From: Dyadobacter fermentans
Lineage (GTDB): Bacteria > Bacteroidota > Bacteroidia > Cytophagales > Spirosomataceae
NCBI RefSeq assembly: GCF_019924045.1
Contig: NZ_JAHXBN010000001.1
Coordinates: 372,001-436,000, forward strand
Direction of reading: 5' to 3'
DNA: 64,000 bases
The notes beneath the pieces were generated by a model. The model saw nothing but the letters and a program-made list of their open reading frames with translations, was not told where the DNA came from and did not search any database. This document shows positions 47,004-55,938 of this stretch, one piece after another. Position numbers and translations under genes: made by a program. Each line of letters opens with the position of its first letter. The stretch's first letter is position 1.

Positions 47004-47828
47004 TTACAAATATTTGTCGAGGTAAATGGCCATTTCCTGTTGCAGCGCTGCTGCCTCCTGCTTCGCTTTGTCCGCAAAATCGGTGCCGTTGCTGGCGTAA
47101 ATAATGCTGCGCGATGCATTTACAAGTAATCCGCAACTTTTATTCATACCAAACTTCGATACTTCTTCCAGGTTACCGCCTTGCGCGCCTACGCCGGGTA
47201 CGAGGAGAAAGTGATCGGGGACAATAGCACGGATTTTCTGGAAATCGGACGGGTGCGTTGCGCCTACCACATACATCATACGCTCCGCGCCTGCCCAGGT
47301 CTGCGATGTACGCAGCACGTTTTCATATAATGTATCGCCTTCCACGTCGAGCCGCTGGAAATCGGCACTGCCCGGGTTGGAGGTAAGCGCGAGCAGAATC
47401 ACCCATTTGTTTTCGAACGCGAGGAATGGCGTCACCGAATCGCTGCCCATGTAGGGAGCCACAGTAATGGAGTCGAAATCAAGGCCGGAGGATGATTTAT
47501 CGAAAAACGCGCGGGCGTACAGGCCAGATGTGTTCCCGATATCACCGCGTTTAGCATCGGCAATCGTGAAATGGCTTTCAGGAATGTACTCGATCGTTTT
47601 TTGAAGGCTCTCCCAACCTTTGGGCCCCAACGCTTCATAGAACGCGATGTTGGGTTTATAGGAAACGCAATAGTCGGCGGTTGCGTCGATGATCTGCTTG
47701 TTGAATTCAAAGATCGGGTCGTCGGTTTTTAACAAATGCGCCGGGATTTTCTGGATATCGGTGTCCAAACCCACACACAAATAGGACCTTTTGGTCGAAA
47801 TTTGCTGGAAGAGCTCTTGATAGGTCAT
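47004..47828 (-). CDS. pyrF: Orotidine 5'-phosphate decarboxylase (type 2)
   Basis: This 274-residue enzyme makes UMP in the last step of pyrimidine synthesis. The active-site motif [19 protein letters not shown] is the longer type 2 form. [15 protein letters not shown] is at the N-terminus and [19 protein letters not shown] near the end. It is first in a two-gene operon with lysA, whose pathway is unrelated. Confidence 0.97.
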   Translation of the reverse strand: MTYQELFQQISTKRSYLCVGLDTDIQKIPAHLLKTDDPIFEFNKQIIDATADYCVSYKPNIAFYEALGPKGWESLQKTIEYIPESHFTIADAKRGDIGNTSGLYARAFFDKSSSGLDFDSITVAPYMGSDSVTPFLAFENKWVILLALTSNPGSADFQRLDVEGDTLYENVLRTSQTWAGAERMMYVVGATHPSDFQKIRAIVPDHFLLVPGVGAQGGNLEEVSKFGMNKSCGLLVNASRSIIYASNGTDFADKAKQEAAALQQEMAIYLDKYL

Positions 47829-47876
47829 GATTTTGTAAATATTGCGGCGAAATTACAACCTCTTCCAATAGATTCA

Positions 47877-47884
47877 TAAATTTG
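47877..47884 (+). promoter_or_regulatory. -7 promoter element TAAATTTG upstream of rfbC
   Basis: This exact TAnnTTTG match lies 43 bases before the ATG at 47927. No strong -33 is visible. Confidence 0.5.
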
Positions 47885-47926
47885 CCCCAACATTAAACTT
47901 TGCTCCAACCAACACATAACCATCAT

Positions 47927-48472
47927 ATGCAGATTCGAGAAACTTCCATTGCCGGTCTAGTTGAAATATTTCCAAGGGTCTTCGGTGATGACCGTGGAGT
48001 ATTCTTTGAATCGTATAATGAGGAGACATTTAAAAAACTCGGCCTGCCTGTAAACTTCGTCCAGGACAATCAGTCGTTCTCCAAAAAGGGCGTAGTAAGG
48101 GGCTTACATTTCCAGAATGCGCCTTTCGCGCAGGGTAAGCTTGTGCGTGTGATCTCGGGCAGGGTATTGGATGTGGCTGTGGACATCCGTCCGGATTCTC
48201 CGACATTCGGTAAGCACGAAGTATTTGAACTGAGCGGGGAGCAAAATAATATCGCTTACATCCCGGAAGGCTTTGCGCACGGGTTTGTGGCCTTGGAAGA
48301 TTCTGTTTTCAGCTACAAATGCACCAACCTTTACAATAAGGAATCCGAGTCGGGCATTCTGTGGAACGATCCCGATTTGAATATTGACTGGGGAATTGCC
48401 GATCCGATCGTTTCGGAAAAGGACCTGATCCTGCCAACTTTCCGCTCACTTTTCGGTGAGTTGATCAAATAA
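47927..48472 (+). CDS. rfbC: dTDP-4-dehydrorhamnose 3,5-epimerase
   Basis: This 181-residue cupin enzyme acts in dTDP-L-rhamnose synthesis. VVRGLHFQNAPFAQGKLVRV has the catalytic His, DIRPDSPTFGKHEVFELS follows, and FSYKCTNLYNKESE has the Tyr. Start is the ATG at 47927 (MQIRETSIAGLVEI); a TTG at 47900 would add nine residues and lies at the presumed transcript start. The other rml genes are not in the window. Confidence 0.95.
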   Translation: MQIRETSIAGLVEIFPRVFGDDRGVFFESYNEETFKKLGLPVNFVQDNQSFSKKGVVRGLHFQNAPFAQGKLVRVISGRVLDVAVDIRPDSPTFGKHEVFELSGEQNNIAYIPEGFAHGFVALEDSVFSYKCTNLYNKESESGILWNDPDLNIDWGIADPIVSEKDLILPTFRSLFGELIK

Positions 48473-48482
48473 AATCCGGCAT

Positions 48483-49163
48483 CTATTTTTCAAAAAGTTC
48501 TTCCAGCGCTTTTGACGCTACTTTCCGGGCCGAATGCGAATTTTGCCCGGTAATGAGCCGTTCGTCCATTTCAATGAATTCCACAAAAGGGATCATGGCT
48601 TTGGTGTAATGCGCGCCGCGTTCCTTCAATTTGTCTTCGAGGTAAAAAGGAACTTCGCTTACAAAGCTCACCAACGCTTCTTCGACATTGGAGTAGCCGG
48701 TCACATACTTGTCCTGAATGAGTAATGTGCCGTCGGATAGCCGGACATTGAGCAGCCCGCAAACACCGTGAGCAACGGCTGTGATCATACCATTTCGCTC
48801 ATAAATAGCCTTCGCGATGTTTTGCAGCTCGGTATTCTCGGTGAAGTCCGACATTGCGCCGTGCCCGCCAGCGAAATAGATCAGGCGGTAATCGCTGGGG
48901 GTAACATCCGATGGTTTAAGGGAGTTTTGAAGCTTTGCACGAAAATTGGCATCTTCCCAATACCGTGCGTTGCATTCGTCTTTGAGGTCGACACTTCTCT
49001 CATCCACAGGAATAACACCGCCCAATGGACTGATGATGTCCATCAGAATGCGCCTTTTTGCCATTAAGTCATAAAAGTGCGTCAATTCATTCAGCCAGAG
49101 ACCTGTTTTAGAGGTTTTGGTGGGATATGAGTCGTGGTTAGTGCAAACGATCAGGACTTTCAT
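48483..49163 (-). CDS. DJ-1/Hsp31-like glutamine amidotransferase-fold protein lacking the nucleophile Cys
   Basis: This 226-residue protein has the type 1 glutamine amidotransferase/Hsp31 fold: MKVLIVCTNHDSYP, SKTGLWLNELTHFYDLM and IYFAGGHGAMSDF. Where active members read CHG at the elbow, this one reads AVAHGVCGLLN. Ala stands in the nucleophile place and a Cys occurs three residues later. The ATG at 49163 is preferred to the one at 49220. It lies 70 bases downstream of the response regulator gene on the same strand and could belong to that transcript. Catalysis may be lost or moved. Confidence 0.85.
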   Translation of the reverse strand: MKVLIVCTNHDSYPTKTSKTGLWLNELTHFYDLMAKRRILMDIISPLGGVIPVDERSVDLKDECNARYWEDANFRAKLQNSLKPSDVTPSDYRLIYFAGGHGAMSDFTENTELQNIAKAIYERNGMITAVAHGVCGLLNVRLSDGTLLIQDKYVTGYSNVEEALVSFVSEVPFYLEDKLKERGAHYTKAMIPFVEFIEMDERLITGQNSHSARKVASKALEELFEK

Positions 49164-49233
49164 AGCTATACATGGAATGGCTCCGGGAAATATAATATAA
49201 ACCCCGGAAGTTTTCACCATGAAAGCGTCAGGC

Positions 49234-49893
49234 TTAGCTTAGCAGCTGGTTTTTATAGGCGAATGCGACTGCGGCTGCGGTACTTTTTGTCCCGGTTTTT
49301 TCCAAAACACGTAATCGGTGTCCTTCGACCGTGCGTACGCTGATAAAGAGTTTGTCCCCGATTTCAGTAGTTGAAAGCCCGTCGCAGATCAATTGGAGTA
49401 CTTCTTTCTCGCGGGACGAGAGCGCCACATTACACGCATTCGGAAAGAACGGGTGCTTGTTGACCTGCCGGTTCACCATTTTACGGTGCATGGCCTTGGA
49501 AACGAAGTCGTTGTAGTAGAAACCCTCTTCGTGCACCCTTCTGATCGCCTTTTCGACTTCATCCGGGCTGGTATCTTTCAGCAAATATCCCTGCACGCCT
49601 TTTTCAAGCATGTGTATCACGAAACGGTCCTCATTATACATCGAAACCACGATGATCTTGATGTTCGGGAAACGTTCGAATGCGGCTTCGGTGGCCTGAA
49701 TGCCATCCATAACCGGCATTTGAAGATCCATGAAAACGATGTCAGGCGTGTTGGCGGGCAGTCGGTCCAGGAGTTCCTGGCCGTTGCCGGCTTCCAGTAC
49801 AAATTCGAAGTCGGGAATGCCGCTCAGCATGGAGATAAACCCCTTTCTGAATAGTTCGTGATCGTCGGCAATTCCTAGTTTAAGGGTGCTCAT
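49234..49893 (-). CDS. NarL/FixJ-type response regulator
   Basis: This 219-residue protein has an N-terminal receiver domain, with acidic pair in GIADDHELFR, phospho-acceptor Asp in IVFMDLQMPVMDG near 57 and Lys in LLKDTSPDEVEKA. The C-terminal LuxR-type HTH is LSSREKEVLQLICDGLS, TEIGDKLFISVRTVEGH. It follows the kinase gene by 4 bases, so the two form a two-component pair. Targets are unknown. Confidence 0.96.
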   Translation of the reverse strand: MSTLKLGIADDHELFRKGFISMLSGIPDFEFVLEAGNGQELLDRLPANTPDIVFMDLQMPVMDGIQATEAAFERFPNIKIIVVSMYNEDRFVIHMLEKGVQGYLLKDTSPDEVEKAIRRVHEEGFYYNDFVSKAMHRKMVNRQVNKHPFFPNACNVALSSREKEVLQLICDGLSTTEIGDKLFISVRTVEGHRLRVLEKTGTKSTAAAVAFAYKNQLLS

Positions 49894-49897
49894 AGCA

Positions 49898-50761
49898 TTA
49901 AATATTCACTCGTTCCCGGCGGAATGGATGTAATGGTTCAGGTTTATTACCGGATGCCGGGTTCACCGGAATCCTCGCGATGGCACTGGAACCGCCCTTG
50001 GCCGGCTGTTCATACTGGACTGTTCCATTTACAATAGCCAACCGGCTCTCAATCCCGAGTAAGCCCAGCCCCGCCAGGTTGCTTTCCTTTATTTTTTCCG
50101 GGTCGAAACCAACGCCGTTGTCGGTTACCCGCAAACCTATCATTTCTTCGTCGATTTCCAGCACAATATCGATTTTTGTGCAGCTCGCATGTTTGATCGC
50201 GTTGTTGACCAGTTCCTGCATAATGCGGTAAAGCGTCAGTTCCAGCTTCTGGCCCTGACGCGGAAATTCCTCCGTATTGGATTGAAAAGCGATGATCAGA
50301 TTATTGTCCTCTTCCAGCTTATGGATAAACTCCTCGATCGCTTCCATTAACCCGAACCGTTCCAGCGTCGTCGGCACCAAGTCACGCGTAATGCGCCGCA
50401 CATGCAGGATGGTCTCTTCCACAAGCGACTGAGATTTCTTCATGATGCTCTCTTCTTTCTCGTCACCCGAGTTCGCTACCAGCTTACCCAATTGGTTGAG
50501 ACTTAGCTTAGTGAGAGATAACATCGTGCCGATGTCGTCGTGCAAATCCTGTGCGATCCTGCGTCGTTCCGTTTCCTCGGAGTTCAGCGCAGTATCAAGT
50601 AGTAAGCGGTTGTAGTTCTTCTCGATGTCGCTGATTTTCTTTTCCTCCTCGAACCTCCGCTTCTGGTAATACATTACAAAGGCGATCATGCAAAACGCCA
50701 TGGCCAGCATAGCCAGTGAGGCTATTAAAAGTGCCCATTTTAGTTCTTCACTGTTTTGCAT
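49898..50761 (-). CDS. Sensor histidine kinase (HisKA_3 type), single membrane helix, no sensor domain
   Basis: This 287-residue protein has one N-terminal membrane helix (about 9-32) and a short coiled segment. A HisKA_3 dimerisation region follows, with the phospho-His in RRIAQDLHDDIGTMLSLTKL near 74, and a C-terminal HATPase domain (VTDNGVGFDPEKI, LAGLGLLGIESRL). There is no PAS, 7TMR, TPR or periplasmic domain, so signal input must come from elsewhere. The gene starts inside the end of the seven-helix membrane protein gene (14-base overlap). Confidence 0.95.
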   Translation of the reverse strand: MQNSEELKWALLIASLAMLAMAFCMIAFVMYYQKRRFEEEKKISDIEKNYNRLLLDTALNSEETERRRIAQDLHDDIGTMLSLTKLSLNQLGKLVANSGDEKEESIMKKSQSLVEETILHVRRITRDLVPTTLERFGLMEAIEEFIHKLEEDNNLIIAFQSNTEEFPRQGQKLELTLYRIMQELVNNAIKHASCTKIDIVLEIDEEMIGLRVTDNGVGFDPEKIKESNLAGLGLLGIESRLAIVNGTVQYEQPAKGGSSAIARIPVNPASGNKPEPLHPFRRERVNI

Positions 50762-51446
50762 AATCCTTTGGTGAGTAATGATAAATACCTACGCTGAAAA
50801 GCAAGGCACAGATAATTTCGAAAATGCTGGGGATATATTCAGCCATACCAAGAGCCTGGGGATTTTTCCATGTGTACGCATAATGAAGAACCGGTGCTAC
50901 GAATATCAGGCTGGAATAATATAGTAACAGTCCAGAACAAACCCAAAAGAATGGGAATGTCAGTAAGTTAGGTATTTGGAGAGATTTGATTATTTCATAA
51001 AAGTACAGTAAGATCAACGCTATCATTAGAATCCCTTCGACCGTTTTTGCGTAAACCACGATCCTGTGCTCGTTCATATCTCGCAGATTCAAATTCGAGT
51101 TAACTATGTCCCATCCACTAAACAGACAGAATCCAACAATTGACGCAATTAGGAGATTCTTTTGCCGCCGCGCGGTGAACTTGAAATAGAACATCCCGCT
51201 TAGCAATGCATAAAAAAGCGGGATGCTCAGATTGTAAAACATTAAGTTATTCAACCTGACCGATGCGTAATGGAGCATCACAAGATCGATAGCTAATTTG
51301 ATAATCAGATAACAGAAAAGCAGTCGGAGAGATTGATCCAGAAAAGCTTTTCGAATGATAGTGAGTGCTATTGGTAAAACTGTGATAAATACTGCAATAC
51401 TGAAAATCGAATTTTTAGTGATGTATGCAATGTAAGTATCAAACAT
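50748..51446 (-). CDS. Seven-helix membrane protein, putative sensor for the adjacent kinase
   Basis: This 232-residue protein has seven hydrophobic segments by eye: about 15-32, 40-60, 68-88, 98-115, 130-155, 163-185 and 205-225. Loops are short and polar. I recognise no named family. It sits between the small CPRHC-tail protein and the histidine kinase, overlaps the kinase by 14 bases, and would supply the membrane sensor that the kinase lacks. That role is inference from context only. The hydrophilic end is YSPKDYAKQ. Confidence 0.8.
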   Translation of the reverse strand: MFDTYIAYITKNSIFSIAVFITVLPIALTIIRKAFLDQSLRLLFCYLIIKLAIDLVMLHYASVRLNNLMFYNLSIPLFYALLSGMFYFKFTARRQKNLLIASIVGFCLFSGWDIVNSNLNLRDMNEHRIVVYAKTVEGILMIALILLYFYEIIKSLQIPNLLTFPFFWVCSGLLLYYSSLIFVAPVLHYAYTWKNPQALGMAEYIPSIFEIICALLFSVGIYHYSPKDYAKQ

Positions 51447-51470
51447 AAATACGTCGATTAACGAAATTTT

Positions 51471-51872
51471 CTAGCAATGGCGCGGGCACAGCGGGCCTCC
51501 TGTCATAGCCTCGCCACTGTCAGGCATATCTTTCAAGCCTCCTAGTTGTGCAGTTCTGATAATGTCCTTGCCGTCCGCATCAACAGGAACCAGAACAAGT
51601 CTTGGAGTCGGTTTTTTTGATTTGGTTGTTTTGGTATCTTCATCCCCTTCCTCGTCTCTCAGTCCGTAATACACTCTGAATCCCACACAGTTATCACCAT
51701 GTAGCTTGATTAGCTCGTTGAATGTGTGTATGCCGAAGAATTCGGCCTTTACATAGTTCTCACCCTTATCGGTGAAGTAACGTTCCCTTTTTTGATGCGG
51801 AATGGTAAGCTCCTGGGCTTCTGACGCTGAAATCAGCCGACCCTCCCGACCTGTAAATCTCTTGCTGTCCAT
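51471..51872 (-). CDS. Small protein ending in CPRHC, first gene of the signalling operon
   Basis: This 133-residue protein has no signal peptide. It has a helical N-terminal half (ISASEAQELTIPHQKRER). The core VGFRVYYGLRDEEGDED and RLVLVPVDADGKDII surrounds a charged linker, and the last residues are GGPLCPRHC. I recall similar small Bacteroidota proteins with a xRIYYG core and a terminal CPxxC, but they have no accepted function. The two terminal cysteines could bind metal or form a disulfide. The ATG at 51872 is used; the frame upstream to 51950 crosses a possible promoter. Confidence 0.8.
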   Translation of the reverse strand: MDSKRFTGREGRLISASEAQELTIPHQKRERYFTDKGENYVKAEFFGIHTFNELIKLHGDNCVGFRVYYGLRDEEGDEDTKTTKSKKPTPRLVLVPVDADGKDIIRTAQLGGLKDMPDSGEAMTGGPLCPRHC

Positions 51873-51904
51873 AGTTTTAATTAAAGTATAACAATTAATC
51901 AATG

Positions 51905-51936
51905 TAAATGTAAATAGGTAGGCAGCGAAGGGCAAG
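51905..51936 (-). promoter_or_regulatory. Possible promoter of the signalling operon (CTTG - 20 - TACATTTA)
   Basis: On the minus strand CTTG (51933-51936) and TACATTTA (51905-51912; one base off consensus) have the usual 20-base spacing. They end about 33 bases before the ATG at 51872. Confidence 0.4.
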
Positions 51937-52124
51937 CCAACCATTTGCAATTGATTTAACGGTTAGTTTGTAACTAATTGTAAATCAATAGAATTCGTTC
52001 CTGTCTTCCAAAAATCGCGTAATTTTACGTATAGCTTTCGGGCAATAATACGATATCATACTTGTAAGCCTACCCATGCTGAAAATCGGGGATTTTTGCG
52101 CTAAAATGCTTGTGTAGAGCCCTG

Positions 52125-52230
52125 TACATTTGTAAAGCGTTAGGGAAGACTTTTCAAAAGCTTTCTCATCAAGATTAAAGGGTTAGGTTATAGTCGAAAG
52201 CCGCAAGGGGATGTCCCTGGCGGCTTTTTT
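52125..52230 (+). ncRNA. Candidate small RNA or attenuated leader
   Basis: An exact -7 box TACATTTG (52125-52132) is followed about 65 bases later by a strong terminator. AAAGCCGC (52197-52204) pairs with GCGGCTTT (52220-52227), AGGG/CCCT extends the stem inside, and TTTTTT closes it. Between them is CTTTT-C-AAAAG, a small extra hairpin. No ORF fits. The transcript would be roughly 90 bases. It could be an independent RNA or a leader that controls the SelW-like gene starting at 52280. Confidence 0.4.
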
Positions 52231-52279
52231 GATTGTTTGTTTCCAATGCCGACTTTTGGCCTTGAAAGCAAATGAAGAT

Positions 52280-52555
52280 ATGAAACCAACCATAGAAATC
52301 GATTACTGCCCCAAATGCGGCTGGCTTTTGAGGGCTGCCTGGATGGCGCAGGAGCTGCTTACTACTTTTAGCGATGATTTGCATGCGGTGCAATTGCGCC
52401 CTTCGGAAGTCGCGGGGCGCTACGTCATCACCATGAATGAGGAATTACTTTGGGATAGGAAACGGGAAGGACGTTTCCCCGAGCCAAAGGAAATAAAGCA
52501 GCGGGTAAGGGATATTATCGCGCCCGATCGCAGCCTTGGGCACAGCGACCGCTGA
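52280..52555 (+). CDS. SelT/SelW/SelH-like thioredoxin-fold protein (Cys form)
   Basis: This 91-residue protein has the Rdx family layout. IEIDYCPKCGWLLRAAWMAQ contains the CxxC redox motif, with Cys where selenoproteins have Sec. The helix is followed by LHAVQLRPSEVAGRYVITMN and the conserved LLWDRKREGRFPEPKEIKQR. Start is the ATG at 52280, because the upstream frame runs through the terminator at 52197-52230. Family members are taken to be thiol-disulfide proteins with unknown partners. Confidence 0.9.
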   Translation: MKPTIEIDYCPKCGWLLRAAWMAQELLTTFSDDLHAVQLRPSEVAGRYVITMNEELLWDRKREGRFPEPKEIKQRVRDIIAPDRSLGHSDR

Positions 52556-52812
52556 CCGGATTGAGGTGGCGAAGGTGTCATTTTGGCGTAGTAGTTCGAG
52601 TAGGGCTGTAATTTTGGCACCTTTTTTCGACCTGCATTTAAGCGGAAAGAGAGGAAGAGGTCGAATGCCCTGTTGAGCTTCTACGGCTGGTTCCGAGCAA
52701 CAAAAGAGACAAAATTAAGTCTCGCCGTCCATCACATTTTTGTCCGAAAACGATCTTTGGCACGCAGTTTTTCGTTAATAAGTAAAACTTGTGAACCTAA
52801 AACGCGATAGCT

Positions 52813-53235
52813 ATGGAAAGCAAACTAAAAATACCACGGGAGATGTTGATGAACATAGACTTTATCAACACAGTGAACGGTGGAATGAGTGAGCCCTCTA
52901 TCAAGCTTGACAAAGGATCGGACGGTTTTGAAGTAGTTGTGAAAATTCCAGGCATCGAGGTTGAGGATCTTCAATTAGAGGTTGTAAAAGGCAAGAGGAA
53001 CTCAAATAACTTAAAGCTTTTCCACTTGCTGCCCATATTTTCACAGGAAAACTTGCCCGACGAAGAGCAGTGGAAGACAATTCGTTTCATCAATACCTTC
53101 GTCATCCCGGACGGAGTAGATATAGACAATATATCAGCAAGGTACGACGATGGTCGTCGTCAGTTGGTTCTGTTCCTTCCTTTCGGGGATGAACAGGGAG
53201 ATTATCACCGCAAGGTAGATATCGAACGTTGGTAA
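52813..53235 (+). CDS. Divergent Hsp20/alpha-crystallin-like protein
   Basis: This 140-residue protein has an alpha-crystallin-like beta sandwich. SEPSIKLDKGSDGFEVVVKI is followed by PGIEVEDLQLEV, then an insertion (GKRNSNNLKLFHLLPIFSQE). The end of the fold is NTFVIPDGVDIDNISARYDD and RQLVLFLPF. The classical A-x-x-x-n-GVL motif is replaced by RYDDGRRQLVLFLP. The family assignment is good for fold but the chaperone role is inference. It has its own terminator. Confidence 0.8.
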   Translation: MESKLKIPREMLMNIDFINTVNGGMSEPSIKLDKGSDGFEVVVKIPGIEVEDLQLEVVKGKRNSNNLKLFHLLPIFSQENLPDEEQWKTIRFINTFVIPDGVDIDNISARYDDGRRQLVLFLPFGDEQGDYHRKVDIERW

Positions 53236-53255
53236 AAATATCGACAGATTATAAA

Positions 53256-53283
53256 GAAGCCTGGGCAACTACCGGGCTTTTTT
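53256..53283 (+). terminator. Terminator after the Hsp20-like gene
   Basis: AAGCCTGG and CCGGGCTT pair (one G-T wobble) and a T-run follows, 20 bases after the stop codon. Confidence 0.7.
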
Positions 53284-53488
53284 GTTGGTCAGGAGCCTCC
53301 TCAGGCACTTTTTCGACAAATTCTACGAAGTAAATAGTGGTGATATTTGGTACTAATCCGGGTAGTGGTTGTACGCTTCCAATAGAATGCATTAAGATTG
53401 AGTAAAGATTCCACACTTTTTCTAAAAAGGAATTACATATCTGTATCTTGCACTATTAATTCCCTTAGTGCTCGTCAATCTCAACGTT

Positions 53489-53818
53489 ATGAAAAAGTCT
53501 AATATTTTCGCTTTTATTGAGCTTACCAAGTTGGTCGAAGAACTCAAAGTTGACCAGTCCAAACTAAGGCAGAAACTGAAATCGCAGTCGGCCTACTTCA
53601 ACATTATCGAACCAAGGTATTTTTCGGAAGGATTGGTTGGAGAGTGGGAAAGCATTCTCAGCGTAATCAAGCAGAAAGGCGCCAAAGTGAATGAAGAAGG
53701 CCGTGTGGTGTCGAATGCCGTGAGTAACACGATCGACCACCTGAGCGACAAAGAGTGTTTGTCGCTGGTAGAGCGGGTCAACTCGATCTACGACTCAGTG
53801 AGAAAAGAGTTTCAGTAA
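53489..53818 (+). CDS. Small helical protein of unknown function
   Basis: This 109-residue protein is mostly helical and charged: FAFIELTKLVEELKVDQSKL, LRQKLKSQSAYFN, LVERVNSIYDSVRKEF. The start ATG at 53489 is preferred to a GTG at 53468. I do not recognise the family. It has no signal peptide or membrane segment. It ends at the shared terminator before metG and is followed by no partner. The gene looks real because codon use and composition match its neighbours. Confidence 0.7.
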   Translation: MKKSNIFAFIELTKLVEELKVDQSKLRQKLKSQSAYFNIIEPRYFSEGLVGEWESILSVIKQKGAKVNEEGRVVSNAVSNTIDHLSDKECLSLVERVNSIYDSVRKEFQ

Positions 53819-53821
53819 AAA

Positions 53822-53857
53822 AGGGCCCTGCATGGTACTCCGCCAGTGCAGGGCCGA
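53822..53857. terminator. Bidirectional terminator before metG
   Basis: GGCCCTGCA and TGCAGGGCC form the stem. An A-run at the left gives a T-run for the minus-strand metG transcript. Confidence 0.75.
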
Positions 53858-53862
53858 TGAGT

Positions 53863-55938
53863 TTAGTTCACCGTTCCTCCGTTCCAGACATTTTTGCCGG
53901 GTTGAACGAATGCAAGGCTGCCGTCGCGGTCTTCGGCCATGAGGATCATTCCGTGGCTTTCCATTCCCATCATCTTTCTAGGAGCCAGGTTTGCCAGGTA
54001 TAACACTTTTTGGCCTATTACCTCTTCCGCTTTGAAATGCTCGGAAATACCGCTCAAAACGGTGCGTTGCTCCGAGCCGATATCGATTAATAGCTTCAAT
54101 AACTTCTTGCTTTTAGGAACATTCTCGGCTTCAAGGATGGTCGCGATGCGAATATCCATTTTCGAGAAATCATCATATTGGATTTCAGGTTTGACTGGAA
54201 GCACGGTTTTACCTTCCAATTCATTCTGACGTTTGGCATCGTGAAGCTTCTGCACCTGTTTTTCGATCACGCTGTCTTCTATTTTTTCAAAAAGCAGTTT
54301 GCCTTCCAAAACAGGCTGACCCACGGCGAGCAGATCGGCGTTACCTGCATCCTGCCAGCTTTTGCCCGACAGGCCCAGTTGCTCCTGAATTTTAGCCGAA
54401 GTAAACGGCAATACCGGCTCGGAAACGATCGAAAGCGTTGCTGAAATCTGCAATGCAATATTCAAAATCGTATTCACGCGCTCAGGCTCGCTTTTGATCG
54501 CGTGCCATGGCTGGGTATCCGCCAGGTATTTGTTGCCTGTGCGGGCGAGGTCCATAATCAATGCAAGTGCCTCGCGGAACCGATAGTTCTCCATCGACTC
54601 GGCGATCCTTGCCGGGAACGCGGCCAGTTCGTCGAGCGCGGCACGGTCGATATCCTGCAATTCACCACGTTGAGGCACTTTGCCGTCGCAGAACTTCTGC
54701 GTGAGTACCACCGCACGGTTGATGAAGTTGCCATAAATGCCTACCAACTCGCTGTTATTGCGGGTCTGGAAGTCCTTCCATGTGAATTCGCTGTCTTTGG
54801 TTTCAGGCGCATTCGCAGTAAGCACATAGCGCAGCACATCCTGCTTGTCGGGAAGTTCTTCCAGGTATTCGTGCAGCCACACGGCCCAGTTGCGCGAGGT
54901 CGAAATTTTGTCGCCTTCGAGGTTCATAAATTCGTTGGCGGGCACATTGTCGGCGAGGATGTAGTTTCCTTCGGCCATCAGCATAGCGGGGAAGATAATG
55001 CAGTGGAAAACGATATTGTCTTTCCCGATGAAATGAACAAGCTTGGTTTCGCCCTCAGACGCATCCTTCGCAGGTTGCCACCATTTCTGCCAGCCCTCGG
55101 CGGTGCCGTTCTTTTGAATAAGCCAGTCTTTGGTTGCCGAAATGTATCCGATTGGTGCTTCGAACCACACATAGAGGACCTTGCCTTCCGTATCTTCGAC
55201 AGGTACTTTAATGCCCCAGTCGAGGTCGCGGGTCATAGCGCGGGGTTTGAGGCCGTCTTTCAGCCATGACTGACATTGCCCGAATACGTTCGTCTTCCAT
55301 TCGGAATGGCTGTTGACGTACGCTTCAATGTCCGGCTGCATTTTGTCCAGCGGCAGATACCAGTTTTTAGTTGCCTTCAAAACCGGCTTCGCACCTGAGA
55401 GCGTCGAACGAGGGTCTTTCAATTCCAGCGGGCTCAATGTAGAACCACAGCGCTCGCATTGGTCGCCGTAAGCATTGGGATTGGCACAAACAGGACAGGT
55501 ACCTACGATATACCGGTCGGCGAGGAACTGCTGTGCCGTTTCATCATAGTACTGCTCCGTTGTTTCTTCGATAAAGACCTTTTTATCATACAAATCCCTG
55601 AAAATTTCGCGGGAAGTTTCGTGATGAATCGGCTTGCTCGTGCGCGAATAGATGTCAAATGAAATACCCAGCGATTTGAATGAGGCGTCGATTTGCTCGT
55701 AATACTTATCGACCACCTGCTGGGGTGTGAGACCTTCCTTTTTAGCGCGGATGGTAATGGGTACGCCATGCTCGTCGGTGCCGCTGATAAACGCTACTTC
55801 CTTGCCGGAGGAGCGCAGGTAGCGAACGTATATATCAGCAGGTACATAACAGCCCGCCAGGTGGCCGATGTGGATCGGGCCGTTGGCGTAGATCAACGCT
55901 GCTGTGACGGTATATCTTTCGGGATTTGAAATCGGCAT
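53863..55938 (-). CDS. metG: Methionyl-tRNA synthetase
   Basis: This 691-residue class I synthetase has [20 protein letters not shown] (HIGH motif), a zinc knuckle with [19 protein letters not shown], and [14 protein letters not shown] (KMSKS region, here KISTS). The C-terminal tRNA-binding OB domain (about 585-691, [20 protein letters not shown]) is fused, as in many bacteria. Length is normal. Upstream no clear consensus promoter is seen (55939-56050). Confidence 0.97.
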   Translation of the reverse strand: MPISNPERYTVTAALIYANGPIHIGHLAGCYVPADIYVRYLRSSGKEVAFISGTDEHGVPITIRAKKEGLTPQQVVDKYYEQIDASFKSLGISFDIYSRTSKPIHHETSREIFRDLYDKKVFIEETTEQYYDETAQQFLADRYIVGTCPVCANPNAYGDQCERCGSTLSPLELKDPRSTLSGAKPVLKATKNWYLPLDKMQPDIEAYVNSHSEWKTNVFGQCQSWLKDGLKPRAMTRDLDWGIKVPVEDTEGKVLYVWFEAPIGYISATKDWLIQKNGTAEGWQKWWQPAKDASEGETKLVHFIGKDNIVFHCIIFPAMLMAEGNYILADNVPANEFMNLEGDKISTSRNWAVWLHEYLEELPDKQDVLRYVLTANAPETKDSEFTWKDFQTRNNSELVGIYGNFINRAVVLTQKFCDGKVPQRGELQDIDRAALDELAAFPARIAESMENYRFREALALIMDLARTGNKYLADTQPWHAIKSEPERVNTILNIALQISATLSIVSEPVLPFTSAKIQEQLGLSGKSWQDAGNADLLAVGQPVLEGKLLFEKIEDSVIEKQVQKLHDAKRQNELEGKTVLPVKPEIQYDDFSKMDIRIATILEAENVPKSKKLLKLLIDIGSEQRTVLSGISEHFKAEEVIGQKVLYLANLAPRKMMGMESHGMILMAEDRDGSLAFVQPGKNVWNGGTVN

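Larger units (their letters stand above)
51873..52279. other. 407-base gene-free divergent region
   Basis: No credible gene is present. The left part carries the possible promoter of the minus-strand signalling operon and several AT-rich direct repeats (TGTAAATG-like). The right part carries a -7 box and a terminator that may bound a short transcript (52125-52230). The rest shows nothing I can name. Confidence 0.6.

Noticed and set aside
52211..52279. Upstream start of the SelW-like gene
   Set aside because: The extension begins inside a terminator hairpin.
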